The position numbers and the translations under genes were made by a program. DNA of 64,000 nucleotides, from NCBI GenBank assembly GCA_000151295.1, contig GG745328.1, positions 33,111-97,110 on the forward strand, written 5' to 3'. Position 1 is the stretch's first letter. Every line of letters begins with the position of its first letter. The notes below the pieces were generated by a model. The model did not search any database and was not told the origin of the DNA. It saw only the letters and a program-made list of their open reading frames with translations. The DNA comes from Allomyces macrogynus ATCC 38327. Taxonomy: Eukaryota > Blastocladiomycota > Blastocladiomycetes > Blastocladiales > Blastocladiaceae. Positions 32,982 through 45,233 of the stretch are shown in pieces.

Positions 32982-35768
32982 ATGTCGGGCCCCGGCTCGC
33001 CCACAACCTCGGCCATGTCGCCGCCGCCGCCGCAGGCCGCGTCGCCCGCGCCATCGCGCGCGTCGATGCTGGCGCCGATTGTGCTCAAGAACGCGTGGAA
33101 GCAGCATCTCGCCATTGCCGACGCGAATGCGACCGAGGCCTCCAAGGCCTACGCCTGGCAGCCGCAGTCGGTGCCCTTGACGCCGCGCAACCACTTGCAG
33201 CTCCTGCGCTATGTCCCGGGCCAGCCGCCGACGCCGCTCTACAAGCCCGAGTCGGGCCTGCAAGTCTTGCTGCGGTTTGGGTCGCCGGCAAAGTACATTG
33301 GCACCGAGCAGGACGGCGTGCTGCGCGTCGTGAGCGCGCCCAACTCGTTTTGCGTGTGGACGATGCAGGTGCGTCTTTTTTATTTCAATTTTTTAATATT
33401 TTTTCTCGTTATTCTTGCTCTTCTCGCGTTCTGGCGCTGTGGTGGATGTGGTGCGTCGTGGTTGGCAAAGTCGAGTTTGCCTGCTTTTCGTTGTGTGTGC
33501 GTCTTGGCGACGGACCGCACCGCAGCGCCCGCAGCCGCGCCACTCCGCTTCCGGTGCCTTTGGCTGCCACCAACCACCGACGACCGGCCACAACTGCACC
33601 ACCGCACCCACCTGCGCCATCGCGCTGCCCTTGAACAACCTTTCCCCCCTGCTGCGCGCGCTGACCGCTTCGCTTCGCCGGCCCATGCCCGCTGCCCCCT
33701 CATCTACCTCCGCTAGGCCTTTGAAGGCGGCTTCTTCTCGCTCACGCACCCGACCAAGAAGCTGCTCGTCACCAAGGACGGGTCGCTCGCGCTTGCCGAC
33801 CTCGACGCCGGCTGGGAGAAGATGCTGCAGCTGACCGTGCTCGACCCGCCCGCTGCCACCCCCGTCATGTCGCCCCCGCAACCAAACGCCGCGCCGGCCC
33901 CGCGCGCCGCGTCGCCGCCGCCCTCGTCCGTCAACACGCCGCTGCTCAACAACAACCAAGGCGGCGCGCCGCGCCCGCCCTTGATGCAGCAGCAAGGCCC
34001 GCCCGGTGGCCCGATGCAGGGTCCGCCGCGGCCGCCGATGATGCAGCAGGGCCCGCCCGGCGGCCCCATGGGTCCTGGTGGGCCGATGAACGGTCCGATG
34101 GGTCCCGGTGGGCCCATGAACGGCCCGCCGCGGCCGCCGATGATGATGCAGGGTCCGCCCGGTGGCCCCATGGGTCCTGGCGGCCCGCCCATGGGTCCCG
34201 GTGGTCCGATGCAGGGTCCGCCGCGCCCGCCTGGTATGATGCAGGGTCCGCCGCCCGCGGGTTCGAGCGGCAGTCTCCCGGGGTACCAGTCGTCGCAGCA
34301 ACAGTACTCGGGCCCGCCCCCCGGCCCTGGTGGGATGCGCCCGCCGATGATGGGTGGGCCAATGGGTCCCGGCGGTCCGATGGGTCCGAACGGCCCTATG
34401 GGTCCCGGTTCGCCGATGATGGGTCCTGGCGGCAAGCCGGGTGTCCCACACGGTCCGCCGCGCGTGCCCGGTGGCCCAACGGCCAACTTGACGACGGCCG
34501 TCTCGATCAAGGACATCAAGGAGCGGTACATTGCGCGCAAGCACGACGGGACCGGGTTCCACTTCACCAAGGTGGACATGCGCAAGGACCCGATGGCCGC
34601 CGCCTACTTCAACATTCACTTGATCACCGACACGAAAATGTGGCGCACCGACGCGTTCGACTTGAACTCGGGTCACCACCAGAAGATGGTCATGCAGACG
34701 GCCGACACGGAACAGTTTTTGGGCGTGAATGCCGACGGCAAGTTTATTGAGCAGGATGAGCTCGACCATGCCGTCGTCTGGGAGTTTTTGCGGTTGCCGC
34801 ATAACCCGCTCGCCTTTTCGCTCATGCACGTCGAGTCGGAAAAGATGCTCATGACCGACCCCAAGACGGGCAACTTGGCGCTCGTTGAGCGCGGGTCGGC
34901 CGCGGCCACCAAGCACGCGCTGCACCAGGCGTTCATGATCTACATGCCCGCCAACATTGGCCAGGCCGTGGCCACGCAGAATGCGCCCAAGCAGCCGTGG
35001 ATCACCAAGGCCATGCGTACGTTTTCATTCAGCTCTATGTTGCGGAATGCGCAACCGCGATCTTGTTGCTAACCATCTCTCGCTGTTGCGATTTGAATAG
35101 CCTATATCTCGGCCGTTGGTGCCGTCGGTGGTATCGCCACGGCCGCGGCGCTCGTCACCAATGTGCTGCGCTCGTCGCAGGCGTCGCACCCGGCCGCATC
35201 GACCACGACCACGCCGGTTACCGCCGGCCACATGGAGGCGGCGACCCCCGCCGAGGGCGGTGCCACGACCGGCCACAACCTCGTCGACGCGGCCGCCATC
35301 TCGGACCCGCACTCGGCCGACTTTCAGCTCGACGACGTCAATGACGCGCTCAACGACGTGGTGCTCGCGGACGGCGCGACGCTGCAGGACGCGACCGAGC
35401 ACGCGACCGCTGCCGCCGAGCACGCGGCTGCGGCTGCGGCAGAGCAGGCGGCGACGCCGATGCCCGACACTTTGCCGGAACCCGTGGCGGCTGCCGCGCA
35501 CTCGGACTCATCTCATGCCGCGCCAGCTGATGCGGATCTGGCGCAACTCGGTGCCGCGCTCGTTGATGCCGATGTGGAGGCGAGTGGCAACGATGTGGGT
35601 GTCGGTGCTGATTATGGTGACTTTGCCATTCTCGATCACGTGGGCGGCGACCACGATTTCGGCGGGCTCGAGGATCTTGGACTGTCGGTCGATGACCACG
35701 GGTTCGCGCACGCGGTTGGGTTTGGGCACGACGACGATGGCGGTCACGATGGCGGGCACCACGAATAA
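32982..35768 (+). CDS. Beta-trefoil-like protein with Pro/Gly/Met linker and C-terminal membrane segment
   Basis: Exons 32982-33368, 33717-35016, 35101-35768; 784 residues, frame consistent (donors GTGCGT and GTACGT, acceptors CTAG and ATAG with branch site GCTAACC). Residues about 35-185 show repeated sheet patterns (PAKYIGTEQDGVLRVV, GGFFSLTHPTKKLLVTKDG) like a beta-trefoil of the fascin/ricin-fold type. About 190 residues of PGGPMGPGGP-type repeats follow. A second trefoil-like half (TEQFLGVNADGKFIEQ, EKMLMTDPKTGNLALVE) spans about 395-550. A hydrophobic helix (ISAVGAVGGIATAAALVTNVL) at about 565-585 precedes an acidic, Ala- and then His/Asp/Gly-rich tail. I know no named protein with this order. 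It could be an actin- or glycan-binding membrane protein, which is a guess from the fold. Confidence 0.8.
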
Positions 35769-37399
35769 GCGAGCGGCTGTGGAAGTTGCGAGTGTTTCTT
35801 TCTTGTCTTCTTGTGTGGGGTGCGGTCGGCCCTCGTCTCCGCCCGGCCTGGCCCCCGTGCATTGCATTGCGCTATTATGGTGTTTCTTTTTGCCGTCGGT
35901 CCGGGTGGAGAAGAGAGGAATGAATCCGGCCGGTTTGTCTATAGCATTCTTGTATCGTCAATTCGACACGACGTTTCATGGCAAACGCATCATTGTTCAC
36001 TGTCTTGCCGCTCGCTTGATATGCGCCGGCGCGACGCCATCGTACGCAACATGATGCTCGATAGCTGTGCTGCCACGATACCACACTGACGTTGGCTCGC
36101 ACGCCGATCGCAAGCTGCCAAACAATCGTCTTGAAATCCTGCGCGATACGGCCGCTTGTGCCCCTACCCCCACCCCACTTCTCCCAACGTTCACTGCGGC
36201 TCACAGCTTCCAACCTTCATCTGCCTGTGTGTGGCCGAACGTGGCCAGCTGCACCACACCATCACCAACCTGCACGATTACTTTCAAGGTAAATTCCGCG
36301 GCCTGCGTAACTGCTCCAATGCTGTCCACCTAACCTCGGCCATCCGGCTCGACCCCGTCGTCATTCGCACGGACGGGAAAACCGCGAGCCTGGCGGTCCT
36401 GTCTTCGTGCTCATTTCCAGTCTATTTTTATGCACGGCCAGCATCTCCGGTCGCAGGTCGCAGGGTTTTCATTCATCCCGAATTTGGCTCTGGCAGGACG
36501 TGATCGACCCCGCCCACCATCCTCCGTCGCGGTTCTCAGCCTGCAATTATGGCGCACCTGCCGCCTGCGCGCCGGCCCGACCACTCCCCAAAGCAACCGC
36601 GAACAGCGCAAGCAGCAGTACGACGACCCCCCGAGCTGAACACAACGACCATACCCCACTTGATCGAACCTCAAAAATGCATGGTTCCCGTTGTTCAAAA
36701 ATTCACAAGACATTATTTATAGCCACCCCCACAACGCCAAAGAACCGGGCTTGCCCACCAGCTTGAACAACGGGCCGCATGAGGGAACGAGGCGTGTGTG
36801 CACGCATACGCCGCGAAAATGGCTCACGCGCAACGTAACGGCGCTTGCCGACCATGACGTTGTCCATGAAACAAAAACAAGCGCGCCATGACTCTTTCGG
36901 GGGGCCGGGATGGGGACTTGCCCTCATCTCGGCGCCGATCGTGTCAGGTTTGACCGCGCGCACGCGCACATGCGTGCGTGTCGGGTGCCCGGGATGGATG
37001 GGGAATGGGGTTGGTGGGCCACGAGGGGAATCCTGCTGGCAAAGGAACTGTCCGGGACCGACTTCTCCTCTCCTCCTTTTTCACTTGGCGGGCGTGCACA
37101 CGCCCAGACATCCAGAAACCAAGACGCCTGCCGACATTACGCGCGACGGTGGAATATACAGCACCATGGATCCTCAGAAACTCGATGCGCGCGCCGCGCG
37201 ACATGAACCGACAGACGGCCCAGCCCATGACGACGAGACGCGACAAGGAATGATTGGCAGGCCGATGCACACTCGCAACGCGCTCGTCCGAGCGTCCGAC
37301 GACCAACGAATGACCAGAAGCAACGGGTATCAGCTGTATTTTCGAGGCAATGACAACGGCAATGATCCACTCTGCTCGACTCTCTCGGGCTCTGTATCT
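35769..37399. other. Intergenic between convergent genes, no gene seen
   Basis: 1.6 kb between the 3' ends of the trefoil-like and forkhead genes. Frames are short and overlap without a recognisable motif. Confidence 0.5.
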
Positions 37400-39502
37400 T
37401 CAATTCAAGAGCCACCGAATATCCAAGCGCGCATCGCGCGTCCCCGCCGCCGCGGCCGCTGCCGCCGCTGCAGCTGCGGCACTCGTCGGCGTACACGCAC
37501 CCATCCCGCTACTCATTCGCGTCCCTTCAGCCGCGGCCGCAACCCCTGCCAAGACGTGCAAATCCGGTGCCGGTGATGTGCCGCTGGTGCGCGCCGCGGG
37601 CCACGACGCGCGCATACTCGGGTGCCGCATGGGCGTATACCCCAGCGGTGGCGCTGGCAACGCGTCAATAGCGTTCCCGCCAGTCGCGGCCTCCTCGGTC
37701 TCCGGCTCGTCGTCGTCGTCGCCGGTCATCCCCGACGCCCTCGCGGTCCCGGGCCTGCTCGATCCGGGCTCATCGTCATCGACATCCACGTCGTCCTCGT
37801 CCACATCCCCATCCTCGTCATCCCCATCAGCGGCCGCACTCGCCGGCGCATCCGTCGTCTCGGCCCCACCGGCCTCATCATCACTCGCGCCCCACCCACC
37901 GGCGGCCACCGCGTCCGCCGCGACTCGCCGCGACTTGCGCGCGTCCCCCATGGCCCCGACCAATTCCAGGCCGTACCGATCAATTCGCCGGCGCCACGTC
38001 TTCGACAATGCCCAATACGAGCACCGCCGCCCCGGTCCCGTCCCGGCCCCTTGGTGCGGCGCAATTTTGACAAACAGACCCGACCGCGAAAGATTGAACC
38101 GCACCGTATTCTGCCAACTCGGGGCGGGTCCCTGCGGTGGGGCTGGCGCGTAATGTGCTGGGTACCGCGCGACGATTGCTGCGTACAAGTCGCGCAACGT
38201 CAACCGTTCGCCTGCCGCGGCGAGAAGGCATTCGGCAATGATATACGGGTACGGCATCGGCGGGCGTTTCCGTTGCGCACGCGTCCGTGGCGCGCTGCGC
38301 GCACCGCGCGCGCGATTCGGTGACGATGCCGCGGCAGCGGGTGCCAGGGGAGCGGTCACGGGCGGGGTCGGGTCGGACCGTGCGCGTCTTGCTGGGTCCG
38401 CACGCGGGGCGGTAACGGGTGGCGGGAGCGGCGGGACCGCGTAGCTGCTCGGTGCGGTAGTGCCGTAGATCGCCGTCGCGGGGACCGGGTCCGGGTATGG
38501 TTGCGGCGCGGTTCCGGCATCGTACGCGGCTGTTGTCCACCACATTTCGTGCGGCGCCGGAGCCGGAACCGGGGGTGGCGGTGGGTGCGAGGCGGCAGCG
38601 GTCGGTGCGCCCCACGACGACGTGCCATGATGGTTTGCGACCGCCGCTGCCTGCGTGCCGTGATGCACGTTTGCGTGGTGGTGCGGATGCAGATGCGCGT
38701 GTGCGTGCGAATGTGCTGATGTCGGGTACCCGTGCGTCTGCGCGTGCGGGTGCGGGTGAGGCAGGGGGTGTGTCCGGGCCGACTCGCGGTTCGCGTGCGG
38801 CGGCGCTGGATGCGGCGGTTGCTGCTGTTGCTGTTGCTGCTGCGGCAGCCACGCCGCGGTCGAACCATGGCTGTGATCCCATGCGGTACCGCCACTTGCG
38901 TGACGATGCGTGGTCCAGTCGGGCTCCGGCCACGCCGCGTGGGGTGGTGGCGGTGCGGGTACCGACGACGACGAGGGCACGGGACCTTGCTGCGACGGCG
39001 TCGGCAACGGTTGCGTCGCCATGTACTCGATCCCGGGGTAGTACGCGCTCGGCTGGTGCGGCTGCGGAGGTGCTGGATGCGGCAGCGGCGGTGGCGGTGC
39101 GTCGTACCGCGTGGGCGGGTACGCGCCATGATGTTGCTGCTGCGGAGCGTGCGCGTGTTGCTGCTGCGGGTTCGGGTGCGCCGCGTGCCTCCACGCTGCC
39201 GCGTCGAGCTGGTGCTGAGCCGCGTGCGCTCGGCCCGTCGCAGCGTACTGCTGCTGCTGCTGCTGTTGCTGTTGTTGTTGATGTTGCTCGCCGCTCCACC
39301 ACGCCACTTGCTCGCTTGGCGGTGCCACTGTCCACGTCGGATCAGACGCGGTCCACGGTGCCGGGTCGACGGTGCGCGCCGGGCCCACACCCGGGTAGGT
39401 CGCTGACGTCGCCGTCATCGTGGTCGGCGGCGGCATGTGCGCGTGGTATGCGCGGTGCGGCGGTGGCGGCATCGCGTCGCGGTCGTAGGTGCGGTCGGCC
39501 AT
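37400..39502 (-). CDS. Forkhead transcription factor
   Basis: One exon of 700 residues from the ATG at 39502 (MADRTYDRDAM). The N-terminal 400 residues are low complexity: a run of 11-12 Gln (39244-39280), His/Gln/Pro-rich stretches and repeated YP motifs. The forkhead DNA-binding domain is at about residues 405-510: RPPMPYPYIIAECLLAA, LTLRDLYAAI, and the recognition helix region SWQNTVRFNLSRSGLFVKI. It contains an extra PAPPQGPAP loop before the recognition helix. The C-terminal part is acidic (EDGDVDEDDVDVDDDE) and ends after a run of alanines. Forkhead proteins bind DNA as regulators of cell cycle or differentiation; the target is unknown. The plus strand of this gene is open over long stretches, which is a GC-bias effect. 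Confidence 0.88.
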   Translation of the reverse strand: MADRTYDRDAMPPPPHRAYHAHMPPPTTMTATSATYPGVGPARTVDPAPWTASDPTWTVAPPSEQVAWWSGEQHQQQQQQQQQQQYAATGRAHAAQHQLDAAAWRHAAHPNPQQQHAHAPQQQHHGAYPPTRYDAPPPPLPHPAPPQPHQPSAYYPGIEYMATQPLPTPSQQGPVPSSSSVPAPPPPHAAWPEPDWTTHRHASGGTAWDHSHGSTAAWLPQQQQQQQQPPHPAPPHANRESARTHPLPHPHPHAQTHGYPTSAHSHAHAHLHPHHHANVHHGTQAAAVANHHGTSSWGAPTAAASHPPPPPVPAPAPHEMWWTTAAYDAGTAPQPYPDPVPATAIYGTTAPSSYAVPPLPPPVTAPRADPARRARSDPTPPVTAPLAPAAAASSPNRARGARSAPRTRAQRKRPPMPYPYIIAECLLAAAGERLTLRDLYAAIVARYPAHYAPAPPQGPAPSWQNTVRFNLSRSGLFVKIAPHQGAGTGPGRRCSYWALSKTWRRRIDRYGLELVGAMGDARKSRRVAADAVAAGGWGASDDEAGGAETTDAPASAAADGDDEDGDVDEDDVDVDDDEPGSSRPGTARASGMTGDDDDEPETEEAATGGNAIDALPAPPLGYTPMRHPSMRASWPAARTSGTSPAPDLHVLAGVAAAAEGTRMSSGMGACTPTSAAAAAAAAAAAAGTRDARLDIRWLLN

Positions 39503-42500
39503 CGTGTCGACCAATGGAGTGGTACGCAACGAGGCGTGTTGCGCGTGCTGTCGTGCGACGGTCGGCCAAGAGAAAGAGTCGCGAGCGCGGGTCGGTCGGC
39601 GGTTTAAGAACGCGTGCTCGTCGTCGCGATCGATGCCGTTGCTACTAAGCTTTGTGCCGCCGCCGTGTGTCGGTGCCGTCAAGCTTGTCACGCACAACTT
39701 GGGTCGCGCTCGGCGAAACTTGCACGGTGCAACGGCGCGCGCGTGCGCGCGCGCTTGGTTCGCGGACGGGTGGCCGGGTTCGCGCCGACCTGCGCGAGCT
39801 CTGTCCCGGAGTGACGAGTGACGAGGAAGCGCCAGCCCACCAATCCGGCGCACCAATGGCGAGTCCGTTCGCACGTCGAGCTTGCACAGGCAGCAGCGGA
39901 CCCGTCAATGAAGCGGCGAGTTTCAGCCAAGGAAGAAGTAATCGTGCGAACCAGCAGCAGCATGGGCGCATTGGCGAGGGTTCCATGCAGCGTCAGCGCA
40001 GCAGCGCGTGCAAATCAGGTGCGCGCGGAATCGCAAGCAAGGCGGGGCGGGAAACGACGAGTGGAGGAGGAGGGAAGCGAAAGCGTTGCGGCGTTTGGGT
40101 CAGCCATGGCCGTCATCACGGTGCGCATGAAAGCGACGCACGCATGCACCTCCCCACCGCCCCCGCCCGCCGCGCACCCGCGGGCAGAGGAGGAGGGCGG
40201 CGCCTACGTGCGCACGCTATTCGCCAGGCCGGGCACGGCATGCGTGGCACGATCCGGCGGCAACCATGGGAGAAGTACATACCGAGCCCGCGTCGCTCTT
40301 CTTCTTTCTCCTTTCGCACGGAGTTGCGTCGTCGCCGTTCGTCTTCTTTGTCGACCGGGGATGGGCGAGTGCGTCGTGCCCGTCGTGCTTCTGCTCACCC
40401 TATGTCCGTCCCACCCACGCCGGTCAGTACTCGGTATTTCAAGGGTCGGTGCGGCCACCTGATCACGCTCGCCACCCGCGTCCAGCACTCTCCCCTTGCT
40501 CGCAACCCACGCACTCGGGTCGCGGTCGACCGCGTCGCACACGAGCGTGCGCACCCTCTCTCGTCGAACAATCTCGAACGCACCTCGGTCCGCGCGCGTC
40601 AATGAGAACGGCGGGTGGATCAGTCGATTGCACCCGGGCAATCGGTGCGGGGTGGAGATGTTGCGGGCGGAGCGGATCGCGCGCGTTGGGGTTTCTACGA
40701 GAGGGCGGGTCGCGTGAGTCGTGGACGCACGTCGCAAGCAAAGTCGCGGTGGTGCTTGTGGTGGTGCGTCGTCGTCGTCGTCGTCGTCGACGACACGGCA
40801 AAGGATTTGGATTGCCACGCGACGTGTCAAGCACGCGGTGCACCTCGAGCCAAGGTGGAGCGCGGCAACGTCATCATCGCCGCGTACTCACAACTCGTCG
40901 ACGAGACGCCCCACCACCACGTCAATGGGAAACGGGCGCACCAAGCTGCTGCACGCCGTTGCGCGGGGCCAAATGGGGCCGCGAACGAGCGGGCAGCGTC
41001 GAGGGAGCGGCAGACTTGCTGCGTTCTCGAACGACTGCGGGCGAGATCCCTCGTGGAGCGCAAAGCTTGACCGAGCAAGAGAGAGAGAAAAGCTTGCGCG
41101 CTTGTGGGCCCCCGGACTTGGCGGTTGCGGTACCCGCCGGCGGCGCCGTTTTGTCGCTCTTGCAGTCGAGCAAGAAAAGCGACCAGGTGGGCGGCAGCGG
41201 CCAGGACGTGCGCGCTGCGTTCGGTAGAATTGGAGCGCGTTATGCGAGCGCGGGCGCGCAAGGAGGATCAATCTGGGCCTTGGATTGACGCACGGGCGCT
41301 GAGGCGGGTCGCCGCGTCGTCGCGCGCTGGTCAAGATGGGTTGGGCGTGTGTGCGCTGGTCGGCGGAGCACGCCGTGGTTGCGGTTGCGCGTCGCTTGAC
41401 TTCCAGCGTTGCCGTGCCGACGCGCTCTCGCGGTCCCGGTAGTGGTGGTGTGGTGGTGGTGGTGTGGTGGTGGTGGTGGTGGTGGTGGTGGTGGTAAGCG
41501 TTGCAACGGTCGAGCGGGGGAGGTGTGGGGTGGGCAGTGCGGCAGGACGCTGCGATGCGGGCGGTCGAGATTAGTTTGCGGTTAGTGTTGGTCGCACGAT
41601 CACAAAGGCTGCCCGCTTCGACCTTGCACAAACCCCCGCACCATGCATATTTCTGTCAAACGCAAACATGCACAACAGCACCATTACCAGCAACGACCGC
41701 GCGCTTGTCGGTCGTTCCCATGCCCATCCATCGCGCCTTGGCAGGAGGCACGCGCATCGCAGGATCGCGTTCCAGATGGGCGTGCACCGACGGGAGAACA
41801 CAAAGCGGGCACCCCTGCACCCCACCCAGCAGCGTCTGCGCCCATTTCCCACTCCGGCTCCCCGTCCCACAGCATCGCACCACCCTCGAACGCTGCTGTC
41901 GCCCATGTCCCCCGTCCATCCGATCCAGACGCAACGTGTGTGGGAGCGGCAGCAGCGTGAAGAGCGTGAACCTTTCCACTCCAGGTGTCCTCCCGCACCA
42001 CGTCGATTTCGCCGCTAAACCTGGGTTTTTTGCGGCAAAAGGCGCCGAAATCGGTCCTTCGCACGATGCAACGCCAACGCCAACACGCCATGGCCATCAT
42101 TCATTTTGCACTTTGGTGCCACCGTTCTCGTCCATCGCGCAAACCCTGCTTCATCAAAAATAACCACGAGAGGTGCCAATGAGCACACGAAGAACCTCGC
42201 CCTTGCACCTCGCTATTCACCCGAGCAGAGCAACCCGGCGGATTCTTGCCACGTTGCAATCCCCGCGCCGTTTTTCGAACCATGCCTGGGACAACCCGGG
42301 TGGCGTTCCGGGCGAGCGGATGCAATGAGTGAGCAACATCCGGGCCGAACAATCTGTTTTTTTCGATGAACGTTGCATGTTTGGAACCGGCAAACAGATG
42401 AATCAGATGGGATCATCATGCCACCGCGAGTTCTTTCCGGGCTGGTGTGCCGCCACCGCTGGTATCGCGTCGTCCAAGATGGTGGGTGGTGATGACGGAG

Positions 42501-42972
42501 GAGTGTGGTCAATGGCCATGGACATTGGCCAACACTTCACGCGCGTGGTCACAGACGATGGATGGCGTGTCCAGTCGGAATACGGTGGAGTGCACCGAGT
42601 CGCAGCCAGCAGAACCAATGGTGTCGGCGCCGCAATGGCGTGCCTGTGATGGTGCTCGAACGTCGTGCTGGCAGTGGGTCGGCCAACGGCACCGACAACG
42701 ACGTCGTCGCGCGAAGGAATGCACGTGATCGCGTGAAGAGTGTTCGAGCTGTGGACGGCATGTGTCGAATCGAGGTCGGCATGCGTCGAATCGAGGTCGG
42801 CAAACCAGAATCGTGTCAACAGTCGAAGTGCCTTCGTTTCGCTCTGCCGTGGAAGCGAGAAACGGGATCACCCTGTCGCGCGGAGCAGCACAATCCCCGC
42901 CAAGCGTGCGCCAACGCCGTCCAACCTACACGCAGCAGCATGTCCATCCATTCAGGGCCCTTCCCCATCCAC
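39503..42972. other. Long intergenic region with simple repeats, no gene supported
   Basis: 3.5 kb between the starts of the forkhead gene and the end of ZMYND12. Open frames up to 340 codons exist on both strands, but none shows a domain, and those with length are shadows of GC-rich sequence. It contains a GTC run (40768-40792), a TGG run (41442-41495) and a 21-bp direct duplication containing GTCGAATCGAGGTCGG at about 42761-42802. Confidence 0.5.
41442..41495. repeat. (TGG)n microsatellite
   Basis: Fifty-four bases of GTGGTGG repeats with two interruptions. In one minus-strand frame it would read as a His run, which should not be taken as a protein. Confidence 0.9.
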
Positions 42973-44656
42973 TCAAGTCGCAACCGCCATTGCCCATGGC
43001 CTCACCAAGTCGACGAGTCCCGCCCACGGTTCAGTACGGACCGTGCCCGCTCCCACATCCTCGAGCGCAACCACCTGCTCGGCAGCGTGCTGCGCACCTG
43101 CTTTATCGCCGAGTGCCGCCGCGACGAGCGCCGCCACGACATGTACTTGCACGAGGTACCGCGGCACACTGGCAAAGAACTCGGCCATGCGCGCGAGCAT
43201 GACGTGGCATTCGGCGCGTTGCGCCGCATCTGGGATGAGCGGGTCACACGAGGTCAACAAGCTGGCCGATGAAGACGAGAATGAGATGGACAATGCGCAC
43301 CGAGCATATTCGCCACCTGCTCGTGCCACGGCACGAGCGGCGGCACCGCATTCCCCTCTGTCTCTCCTACACTCGCCTCGGCGACCAACCTCCGCACCCA
43401 CCGCGCCCACATACCCAACACCCTGCCAAACGCGGCCGTTGCCGCCGGCACTTTCCCATCATCCGCAAACACTTGCCCGAGCTGGAAATACGCCCCCGCG
43501 ACATGGATATGATCCGGGTCGCCGAGATGCTGGCTCGCGTAAAAAATGGCACGCGCGAGATAGGCGGCCGCGTCGCGCGACTGGTGCCGCGAGTGGTAGA
43601 GCAGACCGAAATTACGCGCGAGTTTGGCCTGCACAGCCAGGTTCGACGAGGGCGACTTGACGAGTGCCCATTTGGCCGAAGCGAGGTATTCTTCGGCCTG
43701 GTTGTACTGGTGAAGACCAATCGACGCTTCGCCGAGTAGCAGGTAGCACGGCACGAGCTCGAGCGAATGGTGGCCGTAAATGGCCATCGCGCAGCGCAGT
43801 GCCTGCAGCGCCGCGGGAATCGCGTAGGCAAACTCGCCCTCGAAGAGCAGCTTTTGCGCGTCGGTGCGTGTCACGGTGAGGAGCGATTTCTAGATGATGC
43901 GCAACAGTCGTGAGTTAGATGGGTGCCGAAAAGATGGGAGAGCTATAACGAAAGCAGACGCACGCGTAGGTCGAGAATCTCGCGCTCCTTGTTCTTGCGC
44001 TCCTCTTCAGATCCGAGAAAGGCGACTGGCGACCGTAGTTGCTTGAGAATGGCGCAAATTTTGCCGTGGATGGCCGTGTGGTCGAGCGTTTGGTGCTCCT
44101 TGTCGCTGTGCGACGGGGAAAAGAACCGCCGGAACGTTAGAATGCGGAAATTACACGGCTCTGGTCCAGCAATCGGCAGCAACCCTACCAGTAGTAGGTG
44201 GTGCGGCAGTCGGGGCAGACGAGATGCGCGGGCTAGGTGGGCATGAACCAGTCCACCAGATCGTCAGCGACAAGGATGCCAACGACGCCGGCAACAAGGC
44301 GTTGGAGCAGTACGGACTCGCGCACACAGCTCGCACTCGTGCTTGACGCCCTTTGGGTTGGCGAGCGGGTTGATCACGGTCGTGGCTTCGGCAGCGGTCG
44401 CAGCGACGGAGCCAAAGACGGAAGTGCGGCGCGCCGGATTGGAACTCGGGTTCGGGTTCGGGGTCGGGCTCGAGTATGCGGCTGCGGTCGTGGTGTCCAT
44501 GGCCGGTGCGGCGGCTGGTGGAGCGGGTGCCATCATGGTTGGCGGCTCGAGCGCGCAGCCCAGCTTGATTTGCAGCTCTTGCGAAGGCAGTGCAGCTGGT
44601 TGCGTGAAGTGTGGGCCGACAGAGTGAGCAATATGATCGTTTGCAGCAGCAACCAT
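42973..44656 (-). CDS. ZMYND12: ZMYND12 orthologue (MYND finger + TPR, axonemal)
   Basis: Five exons: 44318-44656, 44189-44232, 43964-44105, 43301-43889, 42973-43229; 456 residues. The MYND zinc finger is assembled across two introns: CELC, then PAHLVCPDCRTTYY, then C-DKEHQ, H and C, matching the ligand spacing of animal ZMYND12. The segment FLGSEEERKNKE and the helical repeat region QKLLFEGEFAYAIPAALQALR, ELVPCYLLLGEASIGL, ARNFGLLYHSR and GAYFQLGQVF follow the animal protein closely. The ZMYND12 family is associated with axonemal inner dynein arms and works with TTC29. The first exon adds 90 residues of Ala/Pro-rich sequence. Exon 1 most likely ends at a GTCCGT donor, because this gives the finger exact spacing. 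With EFHC it points to a flagellated cell stage. Confidence 0.88.
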
Positions 44657-45233
44657 GGTGTGCGGAGGAGTTGGCCTTGGCAAGTGCTGGGGTTTGGCGT
44701 GGATCCGTTACGGTTGCAGATCCACCCCGTCGGGTTTGGCGATAAAGATCGCCGCACGCGGTTTCTGGTGAGGTTTCCGGCCGGGTTTGCAACCACAACG
44801 CCAGTCGCCGCCTCGAGCAAGCGCAAACCCCGCCGCACCGCCGTCGCGCTCCTCCATCCTCTCTTGGATCGCGCACGCGCTTGCGACCCGCCATCCACCA
44901 TCACGCCATCATGAACGCCAACTCGCCCGCAGTCACGCTCGCGCAGGCCGCCGCTGCCACGCCGCATCCGTGCGTTGCCAGTTTCCCCTCAACACAGCGG
45001 CCAAGGATCCGCACCCCGGCGTGCGCGATCCTGGCACCAGCAACATTCAACTCACCCTCGGCCCACCATCCCCCCGCGCTCGCGATGCTGCCCACAGCCC
45101 GCCGCCAGCACCAACTAGCGTCACTGCCCATGCCGCGCCCTCGACACCCAACTCGGCGCCCGCTGCACCAGCCGTCGCGGGCTCGGCCGCGGCCGTGACG
45201 CTGACGCCGGTCTCGGTGGTCCCGCCTCCGCAC
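44657..45233. other. Shared upstream region of ZMYND12 and the Myb/SANT-like gene
   Basis: The frame of the Myb/SANT-like gene is open back to about 44787 but lacks an ATG there. An ATG at 44911 lies in another frame. It may therefore contain an unseen 5' exon of that gene. Confidence 0.4.

Noticed and set aside
33393..34925. Minus-strand frame of 510 codons rich in His, Arg and Thr
   Set aside because: Shadow of the Pro/Gly/Met repeat of the trefoil-like gene, whose plus-strand splicing is in frame.
38497..39648. Plus-strand frames of more than 200 codons over the forkhead gene
   Set aside because: Complement of the forkhead coding exon; no motif.
40266..41288. 340-codon plus-strand frame
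   Set aside because: Composition is that of GC-rich non-coding DNA; no domain, no supporting splice sites.
40888..41631. Minus-strand open frame with a poly-His run
   Set aside because: The His run is the TGG microsatellite read backwards. The frame has no domain and lies in a GC-rich gene-free region.
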